A DNA stretch of 64,000 nucleotides, from positions 114,993,143 to 115,057,142 of the forward strand of contig NC_132910.1 of assembly GCF_047675955.1 (NCBI RefSeq). The letters are read 5' to 3'. Shown one piece after another: positions 11,680 through 22,330 of this stretch. This DNA comes from Chlorocebus sabaeus. Taxonomy: Eukaryota > Chordata > Mammalia > Primates > Cercopithecidae. Position numbers and translations under genes: made by a program. The notes beneath the pieces were generated by a model that searched no databases, was not told the origin of the DNA, and saw only the letters and a list, made by a program, of their open reading frames with translations. The stretch's first letter is position 1. Each line of letters starts with the position of its first letter.

Positions 11680-12785
11680 TTGTAACAGTGAGAGAATTCA
11701 GACATAACTGACTCAATATTGCTTCTAATCTCACAAGCTAACTGCCTTGGCTCATTCCTGAGCATGGGCCAAACTGACTATGGGAGAAATTTAGTTTACA
11801 GTTTAAACTTAAAGCAAGGATATCAGGAGCTATCATCCCATTCTTTGTTGGGGGAAATTACCTCCATTCCTTGTTCGGGGACAGAAACCACAATTGTAAA
11901 ACTAATAAAAAGCCACAGGGTTAGAATTATGAGAGAGGCCTGGATTCTGCTAGGGCCTATGCATATTTAGGCAATAACCAGCCATTCTTCCCTAGCTTGC
12001 TTACTGCTCAGGACTCATTTAGCCAGAGGTCACAAGATTGGGGACTTTTTCCCAATTACTCCTATAGATAAGATTGCTTTTGTAAAACCTAAGATTAGTC
12101 TTTCAGAGATTTTTTTCAGACTTTTGCATTAAGGCAACCTTATCTGACCTCACTGGGATCCATGAATCGTATGAAGGAACTGACTCAATTGGTCCTGCGA
12201 CCCCCTCACCCAGAAACTGACTCAGCCTGCGAAGACCATTTGGACAGTCCTATAATTTCATCCCCAACCAATCAGCAGTATCCATTCCCTAGGACCCTGA
12301 GATTATTTTTAAAAACCCTAGCCTCAGAACTCTTGAGGAAGTGGATTTGAGAAATACCTCCAGTCCTGGCCGGGCGCGGTGGCTCAAGCCTGTAATCCCA
12401 GCACTTTGGGAGGCCGAGACGGGCGGATCACGAGGTCAGGAGATCCAGACCATCCTGGCTAACAGGGTGAAACCCCGTCTCTACTAAAAAATACAAAAAA
12501 CTAGCCGGGCGAGGTGGCGGCGCCTGTAGTCCCAGCTACTCGGGAGGCTGAGGCAGGAGAATGGTGGGAACCCGGGAGGTGGAGCTTGCAGTGAGCTGAG
12601 ATCCGGCCACTGCACTCCAGCCTGGGCGACAGAGCGAGACTCCGCCTCAAAAAAAAAAAAAAAAAAAAAGGAAAGAGAAATACCTCCAGTCCTTCCACTC
12701 AGCTGCCTTGCAATAATTAAGCTAGTTCTTTGCTGCAACACCACTGCAGTTTTGCTACTTTGGTCTAGCAATCACTCAGCACACA
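11680..12785 (+). mobile_element. Solo LTR of class I endogenous retrovirus type, interrupted by an Alu
   Basis: The element appears to start at TGTAACAGTGAGAG. Its middle has a promoter-like segment (CCAACCAATCAGCAGTATCC, then TTTTTAAAAACCCTAGCCTC) typical of retroviral LTRs: an inverted CCAAT-type box and a TATA-like block. The 3' part has TTGCAATAATTAAGCTAG and TTTGCTGCAACACC, like the R/U5 poly(A) region of class I LTRs. I see no gag, pol or env beside it. A young Alu splits it at 12368. The family name is not fixed. Confidence 0.65.
12368..12674 (+). mobile_element. Young AluY of Old World monkey type
   Basis: A nearly consensus full-length Alu. It has GGCTCAAGCCTGTAATCC, CTAGCCGGGCGAGGTGG and GAGATCCGGCCACTGCACTC, a combination I associate with cercopithecid AluY lineages rather than human AluY. 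A 21-base A tail (12649-12669) follows. The target-site duplication is a perfect 19 bp (12349-12367 and 12675-12693, GAGAAATACCTCCAGTCCT). It lies inside the LTR. Confidence 0.95.
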
Positions 12786-12789
12786 TCGT

Positions 12790-15224
12790 TGTCCTGAGTT
12801 CCTAGATTGATTAATATTTTAATTTTTTTTGACAATAGTTCGATTTCCCTTCCCAGTACACAATGATAAGTCTTTGTGGTTTTGTCAAGAGGCCTAAAAT
12901 CAAGAAATTTCTCCTTTCTGTGTATATTATAATGGACTTCCCAGAAAGTAGAACAGACACATATGCTATTATATAAAGGAATGCAATCCCAGGCAATAGG
13001 AAAGAAGGACAAGAGGAATGAAATATGGCAGCAGAGATATTATGTCACTGTTTTGTTTTTTTTTTTTTTCAAACTGATCATGGCTAAATGTAACTGAGAT
13101 CTTATGCAACTGTTTTCTGCATAGTCAGATAAACTTCATGCTGGAGCATTCCATCTAGCGTGGGAAAGGAGATATTTGCATCTATCATCTGCCAGTCTAA
13201 ATTTCAGGGGAGCAGAATTAGGCTTCCCTTTCTGACGAGGAATTGGTCAAGTTGCATTGCTTAAGAGCTTGAGAACGTGAGATGTTGTTACAGCCATATT
13301 GGAAAATACAATCTACCACATTATCTCATAATACTCTACACTTAGTAAACATGGGAAGCCATTGGGGAACAATATCACATTCTTGAAGTTTATAAAATTG
13401 AAGTTATTTTCTTACAACCACACAAAAGTCAGAACCTAGAGAAAATCAGGACCTATACTATACCTGAAGTACTGCTCCAAGTATCAAATTGCAACATACA
13501 ACTTTTTAATTAAACACTGACACAACAATAAAGTGATTTAGTTACCAATATACTAGAGCTAGTCATGTGGTTTCATGAGTTCTTTCCGTAACTCTGTTAT
13601 TAATTTGTGATTTGGGTAAGTCTCTTAGCAGCTGAATTTAATTAAAAAAACAAAATATATGCACCAATCCCAAGGTGCATTGTGAGAGTAAATGTCACAT
13701 TGTTAAAGCCTTTTAGATATCTGCCTAGTAATGGCTACAAGATTATTATAATGGGGATGGTGACAGTGATTCTTGGAGAAAAAAGGATTATAATGATTCT
13801 CTTAGAAATTTATTTTTTTACCTCTCACAGTTTTCCTCCATGTTATCAAAGGTTTCAACATATTCTCAAGCAGCTTCTGAAACAACCTAAATTTTCATAT
13901 CCACAAGAATTCTTTTATATATTCAGAGGAATGTAAACAGGATGAGAATAAATGAATAATGTTTTAAAGAAGTTTGGTAATATAGTCTCCATTGTGTTCT
14001 AGGGATAAGTTGTTCAATGTTTAGCACTGACCACGTAAAATTAGGAAAACAATTGTAAAAAACAAAAGAGGAAAATATTAGTGGCAACATCTCATCCTTA
14101 ATTATTTCTCATTTCTTTATATTTATTTATTCATATAATCAGAAGGATTCAAGACAGCAAAGATCACAAAAACAATATACTGCTTCATATAAGGGTCAGG
14201 AAATTTTAAATTTCATAATTCATTCACTGGAATATGTAAATAAACCAAACATGAACCTCTAAAGCGATACTTTATATTTACCAAGTGTTGCCAGAATTTC
14301 TGCTTACCAAAACTTTTCCCCAAGTGTTGCTGGCATTTCATTTATATCTATTTATTTATTCAACAAATAGTTATAAAGTTCTAAATGAAACTATTTATTT
14401 ACAATCCCTGGGTAGATACCAACATGAAGAAGATAAAGATTCTGCCATCAAGGCTCTTAAAGATTAACAGCACAAGAAGACATGTAATTAAAGCAGAATG
14501 TAGTGAAACATACAAGTAAAGTGGGAAGTTAGGTGAAGAAATGATTGGATCACTTGAAGTGACTTGAAGTCACTGGAAGAAAGGAAGGCTCTGAGCTGCA
14601 CCTTTAAAATACAGGTTTGATTTTTGATGTATGGGAATGGGAAAGACATTCTGAGGCCCTGAGGCAGAGAGGAGCATAAATAAAAACTGAGAAATGAAAA
14701 TACGTGATGTATATGTGCAATCAAAGCAGTTTAATGTAGGGAGCAGGGGAGGTTTCCAAAGAGTAGGTAAGAAAGAAAAAGAGAGACGCCTAGATTCCCT
14801 ATTACTAAGGGTCCTAAATCTAAAACATTGTAAGTTGAATTTTATTTTGTAGATATTGGGGAATCCCCTGAAAATTTATTAGTAGAGGAAGGACACAATA
14901 GGACTACATTTCAAGAAGTTTTTTCCAAGCAATGTATAAGAATGAATTAAGAAAAAAAGTGCCAGGGTCAGGGAGAACAATAAAAGCCAGCTAAAAATCA
15001 TGACCCATGCAATTAGATTTCAACCTAGAACGCAGACGGTTAGGATTAAAAAAAAAAAAAAAAAAAAAGTCTTAAGAGAGTTCATACATTTGATGTGGGA
15101 AGCAAGGAAAAGAACAAACTGAAAAATGATTATTTGATGACTAGATAGAGCTTCCCTTGACAGAAATGGAAAATGCAAATAGAAAACTTTGAGAGAGGAA
15201 TTCAGGGACAGAAGAGTTGGAAGA
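12790..15224. other. Unassigned sequence with decayed repeat character
   Basis: No gene seen. 13056-13070 is mostly T. From about 14340 the text (TTATTCAACAAATAGTTATA, then CTGCCATCAAGGCTCTTAA, then GAGGGAAGG-like purine-rich prose) resembles a common mid-repetitive mammalian repeat that I cannot assign with confidence. A 20-base A run ends at about 15068. Confidence 0.4.
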
Positions 15225-15395
15225 GCAAATAATTACTGAGCATCTCCATACACATTTCTATGCATATTGCCGGTTTTATCCTATTTAACCTCATGATAGA
15301 TGGTGGCACTGAGGTAGTTGAAGTTATCTGTCCAAGATCACAGATAGTAGCAGGTCTAGAGAAGACAATCAGTTCAGTTTGTATCATGCTAAGTT
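15225..15395 (-). mobile_element. MIR SINE (antisense)
   Basis: The order TTTTATCCTATTTAACCTCA, GGCACTGAGGTAG, GTCCAAGATCACAGATAGTA and GCAGGTCTAGAG follows the reverse complement of a MIR element. It is old and diverged. Confidence 0.7.
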
Positions 15396-15519
15396 AGAGG
15401 AAGAGGTGGAAAACCTGGGTGACCACATGCAGCACTGATTGGAGCTCCAGAAACAGAGCAGATCCTCCAAGACAGATTTGGGGTGAGTAATGTGCATGGT
15501 TAAAGTCATGATGTTTCAG

Positions 15520-15705
15520 AATGTCAATGGAGAGAATATGGTAGTAAAACAATGTCAATGGAGAGAATATGGCATTAAAACAATGTCAATGGAGAGAATA
15601 TGGCATTAAAACAATGTCAATGGAGAGAATATGGCATTAAAACAATGTCAATGGAGAGAATATGGCATTAAAACAATGTCAATGGAGAGAATATGGCATT
15701 AAAAC
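15520..15705. repeat. 31-bp minisatellite, six tandem copies
   Basis: Six head-to-tail copies of a 31-bp unit begin at 15520, 15551, 15582, 15613, 15644 and 15675. Each unit starts AATGTCAATGGAGAGAATAT. Copies 2 to 6 are identical; copy 1 differs only in the segment after that (GGTAGTAAAAC instead of GGCATTAAAAC). Such homogeneity implies recent expansion, so copy number is probably polymorphic. Confidence 0.98.
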
Positions 15706-17799
15706 AAAGAGGCAGGAGAGATGGTCAAAGAAAATAGAAGGCAACACTTTTTCAGTGTCGATATTCAAATTAACTGTTACATCTGAAGGATTTTCATTTG
15801 TCACCAGATTTTAGAATGTTCCCCCATAAAGCCAACATAGAAGATGTTCTGAATGTGGACACTGTGGAATATAAACCTTGAATTGCATGGTATAGGCCAA
15901 ATACTTTCAGTACTATTTTGATCTTATTGTGTAAACTGGGAGATACAACTAGGGGAAAATTAAAAATCTTTTAATTTTCCACTTCAATACTTCTTAATTA
16001 ATAAAGTTAACATCACATATATTATACTAATAAATGATGTGGCATTTTAATTATATTTTGGGAAATTATTTCTCATCCCAGGTTGATTAAATAAATAATT
16101 GATAATTGATCATAAATCTCATAAAACATGATAAATTGGAGTTTGGATCTGTTGCAACTAAAGCAATTTAAATTTTCTTAAATTAGTAGAAGCTATAAAA
16201 ATTAGATGATAAGTTATTTTAACAACATTGCCTAGAACAAGAAAAGGATACAAATATAATGGAAAATGGAAATGAAGAAGAGGAAGACTCCATCAAACCC
16301 TTCAAATCTATCAACCAGAAATATCTGAATGTATGCTCTTGTTGCTACTTTTCAAATTGGACTAAATTACTCCCTGCCTCTTTTTGGTTTTTGATTTTGG
16401 TTTTGGTTTTCATTTGCGTCAGGCAAATACTTGAGTAATACTTGAGTAATGTCCTTTCTTCCTGACATTTAATAGACCCACAACAATAATAAAGAAACAT
16501 ATGACGATGAACAATTATTATTAGTATAATGATTTAACATACATAATCATCATCAATGTGCTAGCCATTATGTAAGATTAAATATTTGGTATAAACCTTA
16601 TGTTCTTTCCTGTGAGTTATTCATTTCTGAAATATATTTCCCTAACAAAACCTCTTTGAATTTGCTCTTTCCTTAACATGGCATAAAAAGTCACTTTTTC
16701 TATTGTTCAAAGGCATAATACCAGAACATATAATTATACTGAGCAGATTCAAAGTCACAATGTTTTACTTTTATTTCATGAGATGGTAAGTAAGCCATGA
16801 GGTTGAGAACATTTGATAATGCTTGTGTGTAATGAAATATAATGTTTGCCATGGCAGCCTTTCTTCTTTGGCACTTCTAGTAAAATCCTGTATAGCCCCA
16901 CAGATGCCAAATGTTAGCCTCAGGCCAAACAGAAATTCACATGGAAACAATGATCCCTTTAAGACTTCAAATTTTGTTTTTACAAAGTATGTAAATGAAT
17001 GTGGTTTTGCACTCTAGGTACTAGGATGATGGTAAAGGCAAATTACTTCATGTATTGATAAAACAAAACTTTTTTATTGCTGCCTCCTTTATAATTCACA
17101 GTGATTTTGAAAATTCAAGGACTGGCTTAAGGGGAACGATTTCTTCATTGCCTTATTAACCCTTCCAGCAGAATCCCCAACAGAGAGAACACATCACATC
17201 ATAGCTGCATGCTAATAACTAAAATCTCGATGGGTGAAAATAAAACTAGAAACCAAAAAGATACATTTCAAAATTAACACCATAATACGCTGATGATTCA
17301 AATTTAAGAAAGATTAAAGGAAAAGTGTAAAAAATAAGTAATTGTATACAAAAAGAGCACATAGCACCAATAGATTTTAAAAATAATTTTTATTTGATTA
17401 TTTAAGAAAATAATTTTCATCTTAGATAAATCATCACAAAATAAAGCCTAAGGGAGAAACACTCTCAAATTACTTTCAGAAATAATATTACTAAACTAAA
17501 ATGCATTAGAATTTTTAAAAATCTGCCTACATGTGAGTATTTTAAAAAGTCCTAAAAGAGATGATTAGCCTCTATAACTTGAGCCATACAATTAAAAGGA
17601 GAATTTACTATATTGCCAAGTATGGCTTAAGCCAGTGTTACCGTGAATATATCTAAATATTTGGCTTATTTAAAAAATGAGGCATATGCTCAAATCTTCC
17701 CCTCCTGCATCAAATCGAAGAATAGGTAGAGCAGATATTTTTAAAAATGTATAACTATATGTCTCTCTCCACCGCCAAAAAAAAAAAAAAAAAAGGAAA
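15706..17799. other. Unassigned AT-rich sequence
   Basis: No gene or confident repeat. An 11-bp tandem duplication of TACTTGAGTAA lies near 16430-16450, and an 18-base A run near 17777-17794. The short frame at 16823-17017 has no recognisable product. Confidence 0.5.
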
Positions 17800-19140
17800 G
17801 AAAGAAATCACTAGAGGAATGGGACAAGACACAGAAAGCTTCACACAAGGCAGGAAGCCCTGGAAGCTGCTTCCCAATATAGCCGCCTCCTAAAGCTCCT
17901 CCATCCCCACAGCTGTGCCTCATGCTCAGCACCCTCATCAGTAACAAAAAGCAGCCACCGCTCAGGGAGTTCAGCCTCAAAACAAAGCCATTTGGGAAGC
18001 CAAAGCTGAGAAACACCAATACCATCAAAAAGAATCAATGAATTTTACATAGTAAAATCCTTAGACATGGTAAGATGAATCAATCAATCAATTATTTACT
18101 TTAACAAGTTAATATCCTCAGAGAAAGGAGGAAAATGTTATCAATCTGAAATAAATGTAAATGGTAATATAACAAAAATCTAATAGTAATAAACACGATT
18201 ATAAATAAAAACGTAAATATTATCAGACAAACTCAAAAAGTGGCAGCGGAGAGTGATGAGGAATATAGATTCGGAAGTTCTAAGATCTATTTCTTAGCAG
18301 TCCTAGAGTGGACAAAAGAGATAATGTCAGTGATAATGTAAATTAATCTATATTTGAAGAAATAATGCCTGAGAATTTTCCAAAGCCAGGATTGGGTGAA
18401 GAGAGGACAGCCAAATTCTCCAGCTGAAAAAGTCCAGTGTATCATGAAAAGAATTAAAATAAAACAACAGGGGTATAACAATATATTAAAAATAAAACTT
18501 GAAAATAATAGACATGAAGAAACACCCAAAAACATTCAAATAGAAATTATAGATTACCCCAAAATGAAGGAAATATAATACTTCAATCTTGTGATTTACA
18601 AAATGAAATACAAAAATGATTGTAAAAATGTCTTGAAAATACTGTGTGAGAAGAATTTAAATCGAGAAATCTTGAAATAGTTCAACTTCCACTCAAAAGA
18701 GATGAGCTCAATAAAGGCATTTTCAGACATTTGAGGACTTAGAAAGTGGACTACTCAACCTTTTTGAAGTAAAACTATATTCCACTGAGAAGAAAAACTT
18801 CAGAAGGAAATAAGCTGTAAAATAAAGTAAGCTCAATGAATTAATAAAATCTATTGTAACATTTAAATAAGTAATGATTTTAAAATGCTTTTAATAACAA
18901 GTCAGAACTAAAATAACAGACAATAGGAGGGTAGCAGTGGATTACAGCAAAAATACAGTCTGTTTAGTATACTCAGTTTATTGATTTGCTTGGGGCAAAA
19001 ATATTGATTAAAGCTAAGCTTTGTGTATATATCTGTATCTTCTTATATTTGTTTATTTAATTTTGTGTTAAAATGTTAAGTATATACGTGGGCATTGACT
19101 CTAGAGACATGAAAACTTACATTCATATGAAAATGTATAC
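17800..19140 (+). mobile_element. Ancient LINE-1 (HAL1 or L1M), decayed
   Basis: The less AT-rich start (GCTCAGGGAGTTCAGCCTCA, then GAAGCCAAAGCTGAGAAACA) leads into text such as GAAATAATGCCTGAGAATTT and TTCCAAAGCCAGGATTGGGT. I associate this with old L1M/HAL1 internal sequence on the + strand. All frames are broken. The L1M-type 3' UTR downstream at 19226-20815 may belong to the same element; with no ORF2 between, the arrangement would suit HAL1. Confidence 0.55.
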
Positions 19141-19143
19141 ACA

Positions 19144-19225
19144 AATGTTTATAACTGGTTTATTTGTTATAAACCAGTTATTTGTTATAAACCAGTTTAT
19201 TTGTTTATAACCAGTTATAAACATT
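19144..19225. repeat. Inverted and tandem repeat
   Basis: AATGTTTATAACTGGTT at 19144-19160 is the exact reverse complement of 19209-19225. Between the arms, a unit of about 19 bp containing TTTGTTATAAACCAG is repeated about three times, and each unit is itself nearly self-complementary. The whole can fold into one long or several short hairpins. Confidence 0.9.
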
Positions 19226-19590
19226 CTAGCCTGAAACTAGAAACAACCCAAATGTCTTTCAAGGAATAAATGGATAAAGAAAATCTGACACATCCATATA
19301 ATGAAATACTACCCAGCATTAAAATGAAAGAAATTACAGAACACACAAAGTTTAGGTGCCAAGGGGGAAAAAAGCAATCTCAAAAGTTTGCATACTGCAT
19401 GATTCTATCTATATAACATTTTAGTGGTCACATTACTATAGAGATAGAAATCAGATTAGTAGTTGTCGTGGAAGGTATGGAAGGTAGTGCTACTGAAAAG
19501 AGGTTGTGTGAATGAGTTCCTTTGTGGACAGAGCAGTTCTGCATCTTGACTGCTATGTTGATCATACAAATTTATATTTGTTATGAACTT
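19226..19590 (+). mobile_element. L1M 3' region, first part
   Basis: GAAACAACCCAAATGTCTTT, CCATATAATGAAATACTACC and TTTAGTGGTCACATTACTAT follow ORF2-end and 3' UTR text of old L1s. A later phrase (GACAGAGCAGTTCTGCATCT, TGACTGCTATGTTGATCATA) is typical of L1M 3' UTRs. The element resumes at 20583 after an Alu insertion. Confidence 0.8.
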
Positions 19591-19745
19591 TTTTTGAGAG
19601 AGTCTCGTTCTGTTGCCCAGGCTAGAGTGCAGTGGCATGATCTCGACTCTGAGTAGCTGGGGTTACAGGTGTGTGCCACCGTGCCTGGCTAATTTTTGTA
19701 TTTTTAGTAGAGATGAGATTTCTCTATGAAGACCAGGTTGGTCTC
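19591..19745 (-). mobile_element. Alu, first part (split by LTR)
   Basis: Antisense Alu: GAGAGAGTCTCGTTCTGTTG, CCCAGGCTAGAGTGCAGTGG, then GTAGCTGGGGTTACAGGTGT and TTTTAGTAGAGATGAG. About 60 bp between ATCTCGACTC and TGAGTAGCTG is missing. The text stops at GGTTGGTCTC, where an MLT2A-type LTR begins, and resumes at about 20493. Confidence 0.88.
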
Positions 19746-20492
19746 TGTATTAGTCAGGTTTCTCTTAGAGGGACAGAATAGGATGTATATACCCTATATA
19801 TATGGGGTATTATATATATAAACTCCCCTTTATATATAGTTAACATTTAATACATTCCTATATATAATATATGTAGCTATACATAAGGTTAATAATTACA
19901 TATGGGAGTTTATTAAGTGTTAACTTTATATATATGTATAAAGGGGAGTTTATATATATTATATATGGGAGTTTATTAAGTATTAACTATATACATACAC
20001 AAACACATATTGTGTGTATATATATGTGTGTACATATATAGTTAATATTTAATAAATTCCCATAAATTCCCATATATATGAAGTTTATTAAGTATTAATA
20101 TATATCTATAAAGGGGAGTTTATTAAGTATTAACTTATACGACTACAAGGTCCTACAATAGACCATCTGCAAGCTGAGGAGCAAGGAGTCGGTCCGAATC
20201 ACAAAACTGAAGAACTTGGAGTCCGATGTTCAAGGGCAGGAAGCATCCAGCATGGCAGAAAGATGGAGCCTGGGAAGCTAGTAGGCCCATCTCTCCCTTT
20301 CATGTTTTTCTGCCTGCTTTATATTTGCTGGAAGTTGATTAGGTTGTGCCCACCAGATTAAGGGTGGATTTGCTGTCCCCAGCCCAATGACTCAAATGTT
20401 AATCTCTTTTGGCAACATCCACACAGACATACCCAGGATTAACACTTTGTATTCCTAAATTCAACGAAGCTGACACTCAGTATTAACCATCA
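19746..20492 (-). mobile_element. MLT2A-type solo LTR (ERVL), expanded by AT repeats
   Basis: On the + strand it starts TGTATTAGTCAGGTTTCTCT and ends CAGTATTAACCATCA, the reverse complement of an MLT2A1/MLT2A2 LTR. The body includes CATCTGCAAGCTGAGGAGCA, GGAGTCCGATGTTCAAGGGC, GTTGTGCCCACCAGATTAAG and AATGTTAATCTCTTTTGGCA. Its normal short AT segment has grown to about 340 bp. No ERVL internal sequence is present. It interrupts an Alu. Confidence 0.9.
19795..20135. repeat. AT-rich repeat array with inverted modules, inside the LTR
   Basis: Several copies of a GGGAGTTTATTAAGTRTTAA module occur in forward orientation (about 19904, 19967 and 20114, with a truncated copy near 19943). Reverse-oriented counterparts (AAACTCCCC near 19821, GTTAACATTTAATACATTCC near 19839, GTTAATATTTAATAAATTCC near 20040) are separated by TATATA and TGTGTG runs. 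The module derives from the LTR's own text. Confidence 0.85.
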
Positions 20493-20582
20493 CAATCTTA
20501 AACTTCTGACCTCAGGTTATCCACTCACCTCAGCCTCCCAAAGTGGTGGGATTACAGGCGTGAACCCCCACACCCAACCATG
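20493..20582 (-). mobile_element. Alu, second part
   Basis: Antisense Alu resumes after the LTR: TTCTGACCTCAGGTTATCCA, CTCAGCCTCCCAAAGTGGTG, GGATTACAGGCGTGAACCCC. It ends at CACACCCAACCATGAA, where L1 text returns. Confidence 0.88.
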
Positions 20583-20815
20583 AATATTATAGAACTATAC
20601 ACATATACATATGTAAATGAGTCATGCCAAAACGGGTGAAACTGTAGCCTATCTGCTTCTATATAACAATACCAATTTGAGGATTTTTGATAATGTGGTG
20701 TAGTTATGTAAATGTTGCCATCAGGGAAAGCTGGATGATAGATACATAAATATCTCTGTTCTCATATTGCAGCTTACATGAGTCTCTAATTATTTCAATA
20801 TATGAAGTTTAAAAA
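20583..20815 (+). mobile_element. L1M 3' UTR, second part
   Basis: GATTTTTGATAATGTGGTGT, TAGTTATGTAAATGTTGCCA, GGGAAAGCTGGATGATAGAT and CTAATTATTTCAATATATGA follow the terminal part of an L1M 3' UTR. With 19226-19590 this gives a three-level nest: L1M, then Alu, then MLT2A. Confidence 0.78.
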
Positions 20816-21549
20816 ATAAAGAACAGAAACAAAAAATAAAGAATTGCCCCTAAAATAACAGAAATTATAACTGCCCAACCAGTGAAGGGCAAAATACAAT
20901 GATCAATGAAAAGGCAAGAAAGATGAAAAATAAAAATCAATGAACGAACAAAAAAAAGTAGAAAAGAAAAAAGTAATATGGTAAGAATAGGTCCAAATTC
21001 TTCAACAAAACCATGCATGAAAATGGGATATACTTACCAATTTAAAAGATGGAAAATATCAGAGATAACAAGATCCAACTTACGCTTTACAACAGATCCA
21101 CCTAAAATCAAGTGGCACAGTAATGTTGAAAAGAACAAAAAAAAAAAAGGAAAAAGTAATATCAGACAAAATGTAATAGTTGTTGAATTTTTAAAATAAA
21201 AAAGAGAAAGTTTTCAAATGAACAAAAAAGTCAAATGACATAACAATTGGGAGTCTTTATGTACCTTGTAGAACAGCCTTAAAATATATAAAGAAAAAGT
21301 GATACAATTTCAAGAAGAAGCCAACAAACTATAAATCATATTTGATACTTTGAGATAACCCTAAGAAATTAATAGACCAAATACCTAAAAAATAAGAAAT
21401 GTATTGAGGTTATGAACAACATAATTAATAGACTTAATTGCTTTGACTCAAATAAAGAATAAATTTTCTAATCAAACATTGAAGGAATATTTATAAAATC
21501 TGACCACCTAGTAGATCACAAAGGCATTCACAAAAAAAAAAAAAAATGT
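20816..21549 (+). mobile_element. Old L1 ORF2 remnant, endonuclease part
   Basis: GGTCCAAATTCTTCAACAAA, then AAGATGGAAAATATCAGAGA, AACAAGATCCAACTTACGC and ACAGATCCACCTAAAATCAA follow the start of L1M ORF2, where the endonuclease domain lies. Stops and indels break every frame. A second segment continues at 21691 after an Alu monomer. Confidence 0.65.
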
Positions 21550-21690
21550 TGGCCTGGCATGGTGGCTCATGCCTGTCCCCCTAGAGCTTTGGGAGGCCGA
21601 GGTGGGAGGACTGCATGAGGCTAGAAATTGGTGACCAGCCGGGCCAATATAGTGATACCCTCTCTCTACAAAAATAAAAAATAAAAATAA
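21550..21690 (+). mobile_element. Free left Alu monomer (FLAM)
   Basis: One Alu left arm (GGCCTGGCATGGTGGCTCAT, GCTTTGGGAGGCCGAGGTGG, CCCTCTCTCTACAAAAATAA) followed by an AAAAT-rich tail. No right arm is present. It sits inside the old L1 and is preceded by a 15-base A run. Confidence 0.85.
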
Positions 21691-22330
21691 AAATATGTTT
21701 AAATTGTATCATAAAAATCACTAAGCACTGATCACAATGCAATAAAATTAGAAAACAACAAGTCAAAAATCTAAATATCTGAAAATTTTATATATTAGAC
21801 GTTAAATAAAAGAGAACTGCGAACTACTTAGAACTGAATAGCAATGGTATCATTATTTTCCAAACTCCACGAAATCTCCACAGTGGTGCTCAAAATAAAA
21901 TTTATAGCCCTGAATGTATTTGGGTGAAAACAAAAAAACCAAAAATGTGAACTAACTTGTAGCACAAGAAGCTAAAAAAAAAAAAAGAAGAAAGAAAGAA
22001 AGAAAGGAAGAAAAGAAAAAGAAAGATTATAATGAAGACAGTGAACTAACAAAATAAAAAGCACTGGCTTTTTCCAAAGAATTAATTGAATAGACAAGAT
22101 TTTTTTTTTAAGAAAAAAAGAAGGGAAAAATAAGCAAAGTATTATCAATGAAAAGGAGACATGAATACAGACAGAAAACTTTTAAGCATCACAGGAGAAT
22201 ATCAAGAAAAATATTATGAAAATAATTTTGACAGTTTAGTTTCTATGAACAGCTTAAGAATGTGTACAAGAATAAGTTGAAAACATGACTAGACCAACTA
22301 CTATAAAATAAATCAAAAGGAGGCTTTAGT
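21691..22330 (+). mobile_element. Old L1 ORF2 remnant, continued
   Basis: Text such as GATCACAATGCAATAAAATT, AAATTTATAGCCCTGAATGT and AAAGCACTGGCTTTTTCCAA corresponds to L1M ORF2 past the endonuclease domain (in intact relatives, motifs close to KSWF). Nearby purine-rich GAAAGAAAGAAAGAAAGG runs at 21975-22025 are simple-repeat expansions. Confidence 0.62.

Noticed and set aside
12241..12330. Active promoter in the solo LTR
   Set aside because: An inverted CCAAT-type box and TATA-like words are present, but these are usual in any LTR. The element is diverged and split by an Alu, and no transcript evidence can be seen.
12484..12771. 95-codon minus-strand frame over the young Alu
   Set aside because: Antisense Alu translation with a poly-phenylalanine run from the A tail.
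15520..15705. CRISPR-like array
   Set aside because: The units are head-to-tail without distinct spacers, in a vertebrate genome, so it is a minisatellite.
17741..18038. Two overlapping minus-strand frames (95 and 65 codons) in a less AT-rich patch
   Set aside because: They overlap in different registers and run into a poly-T/poly-F segment. The patch reads as old LINE sequence on the other strand.
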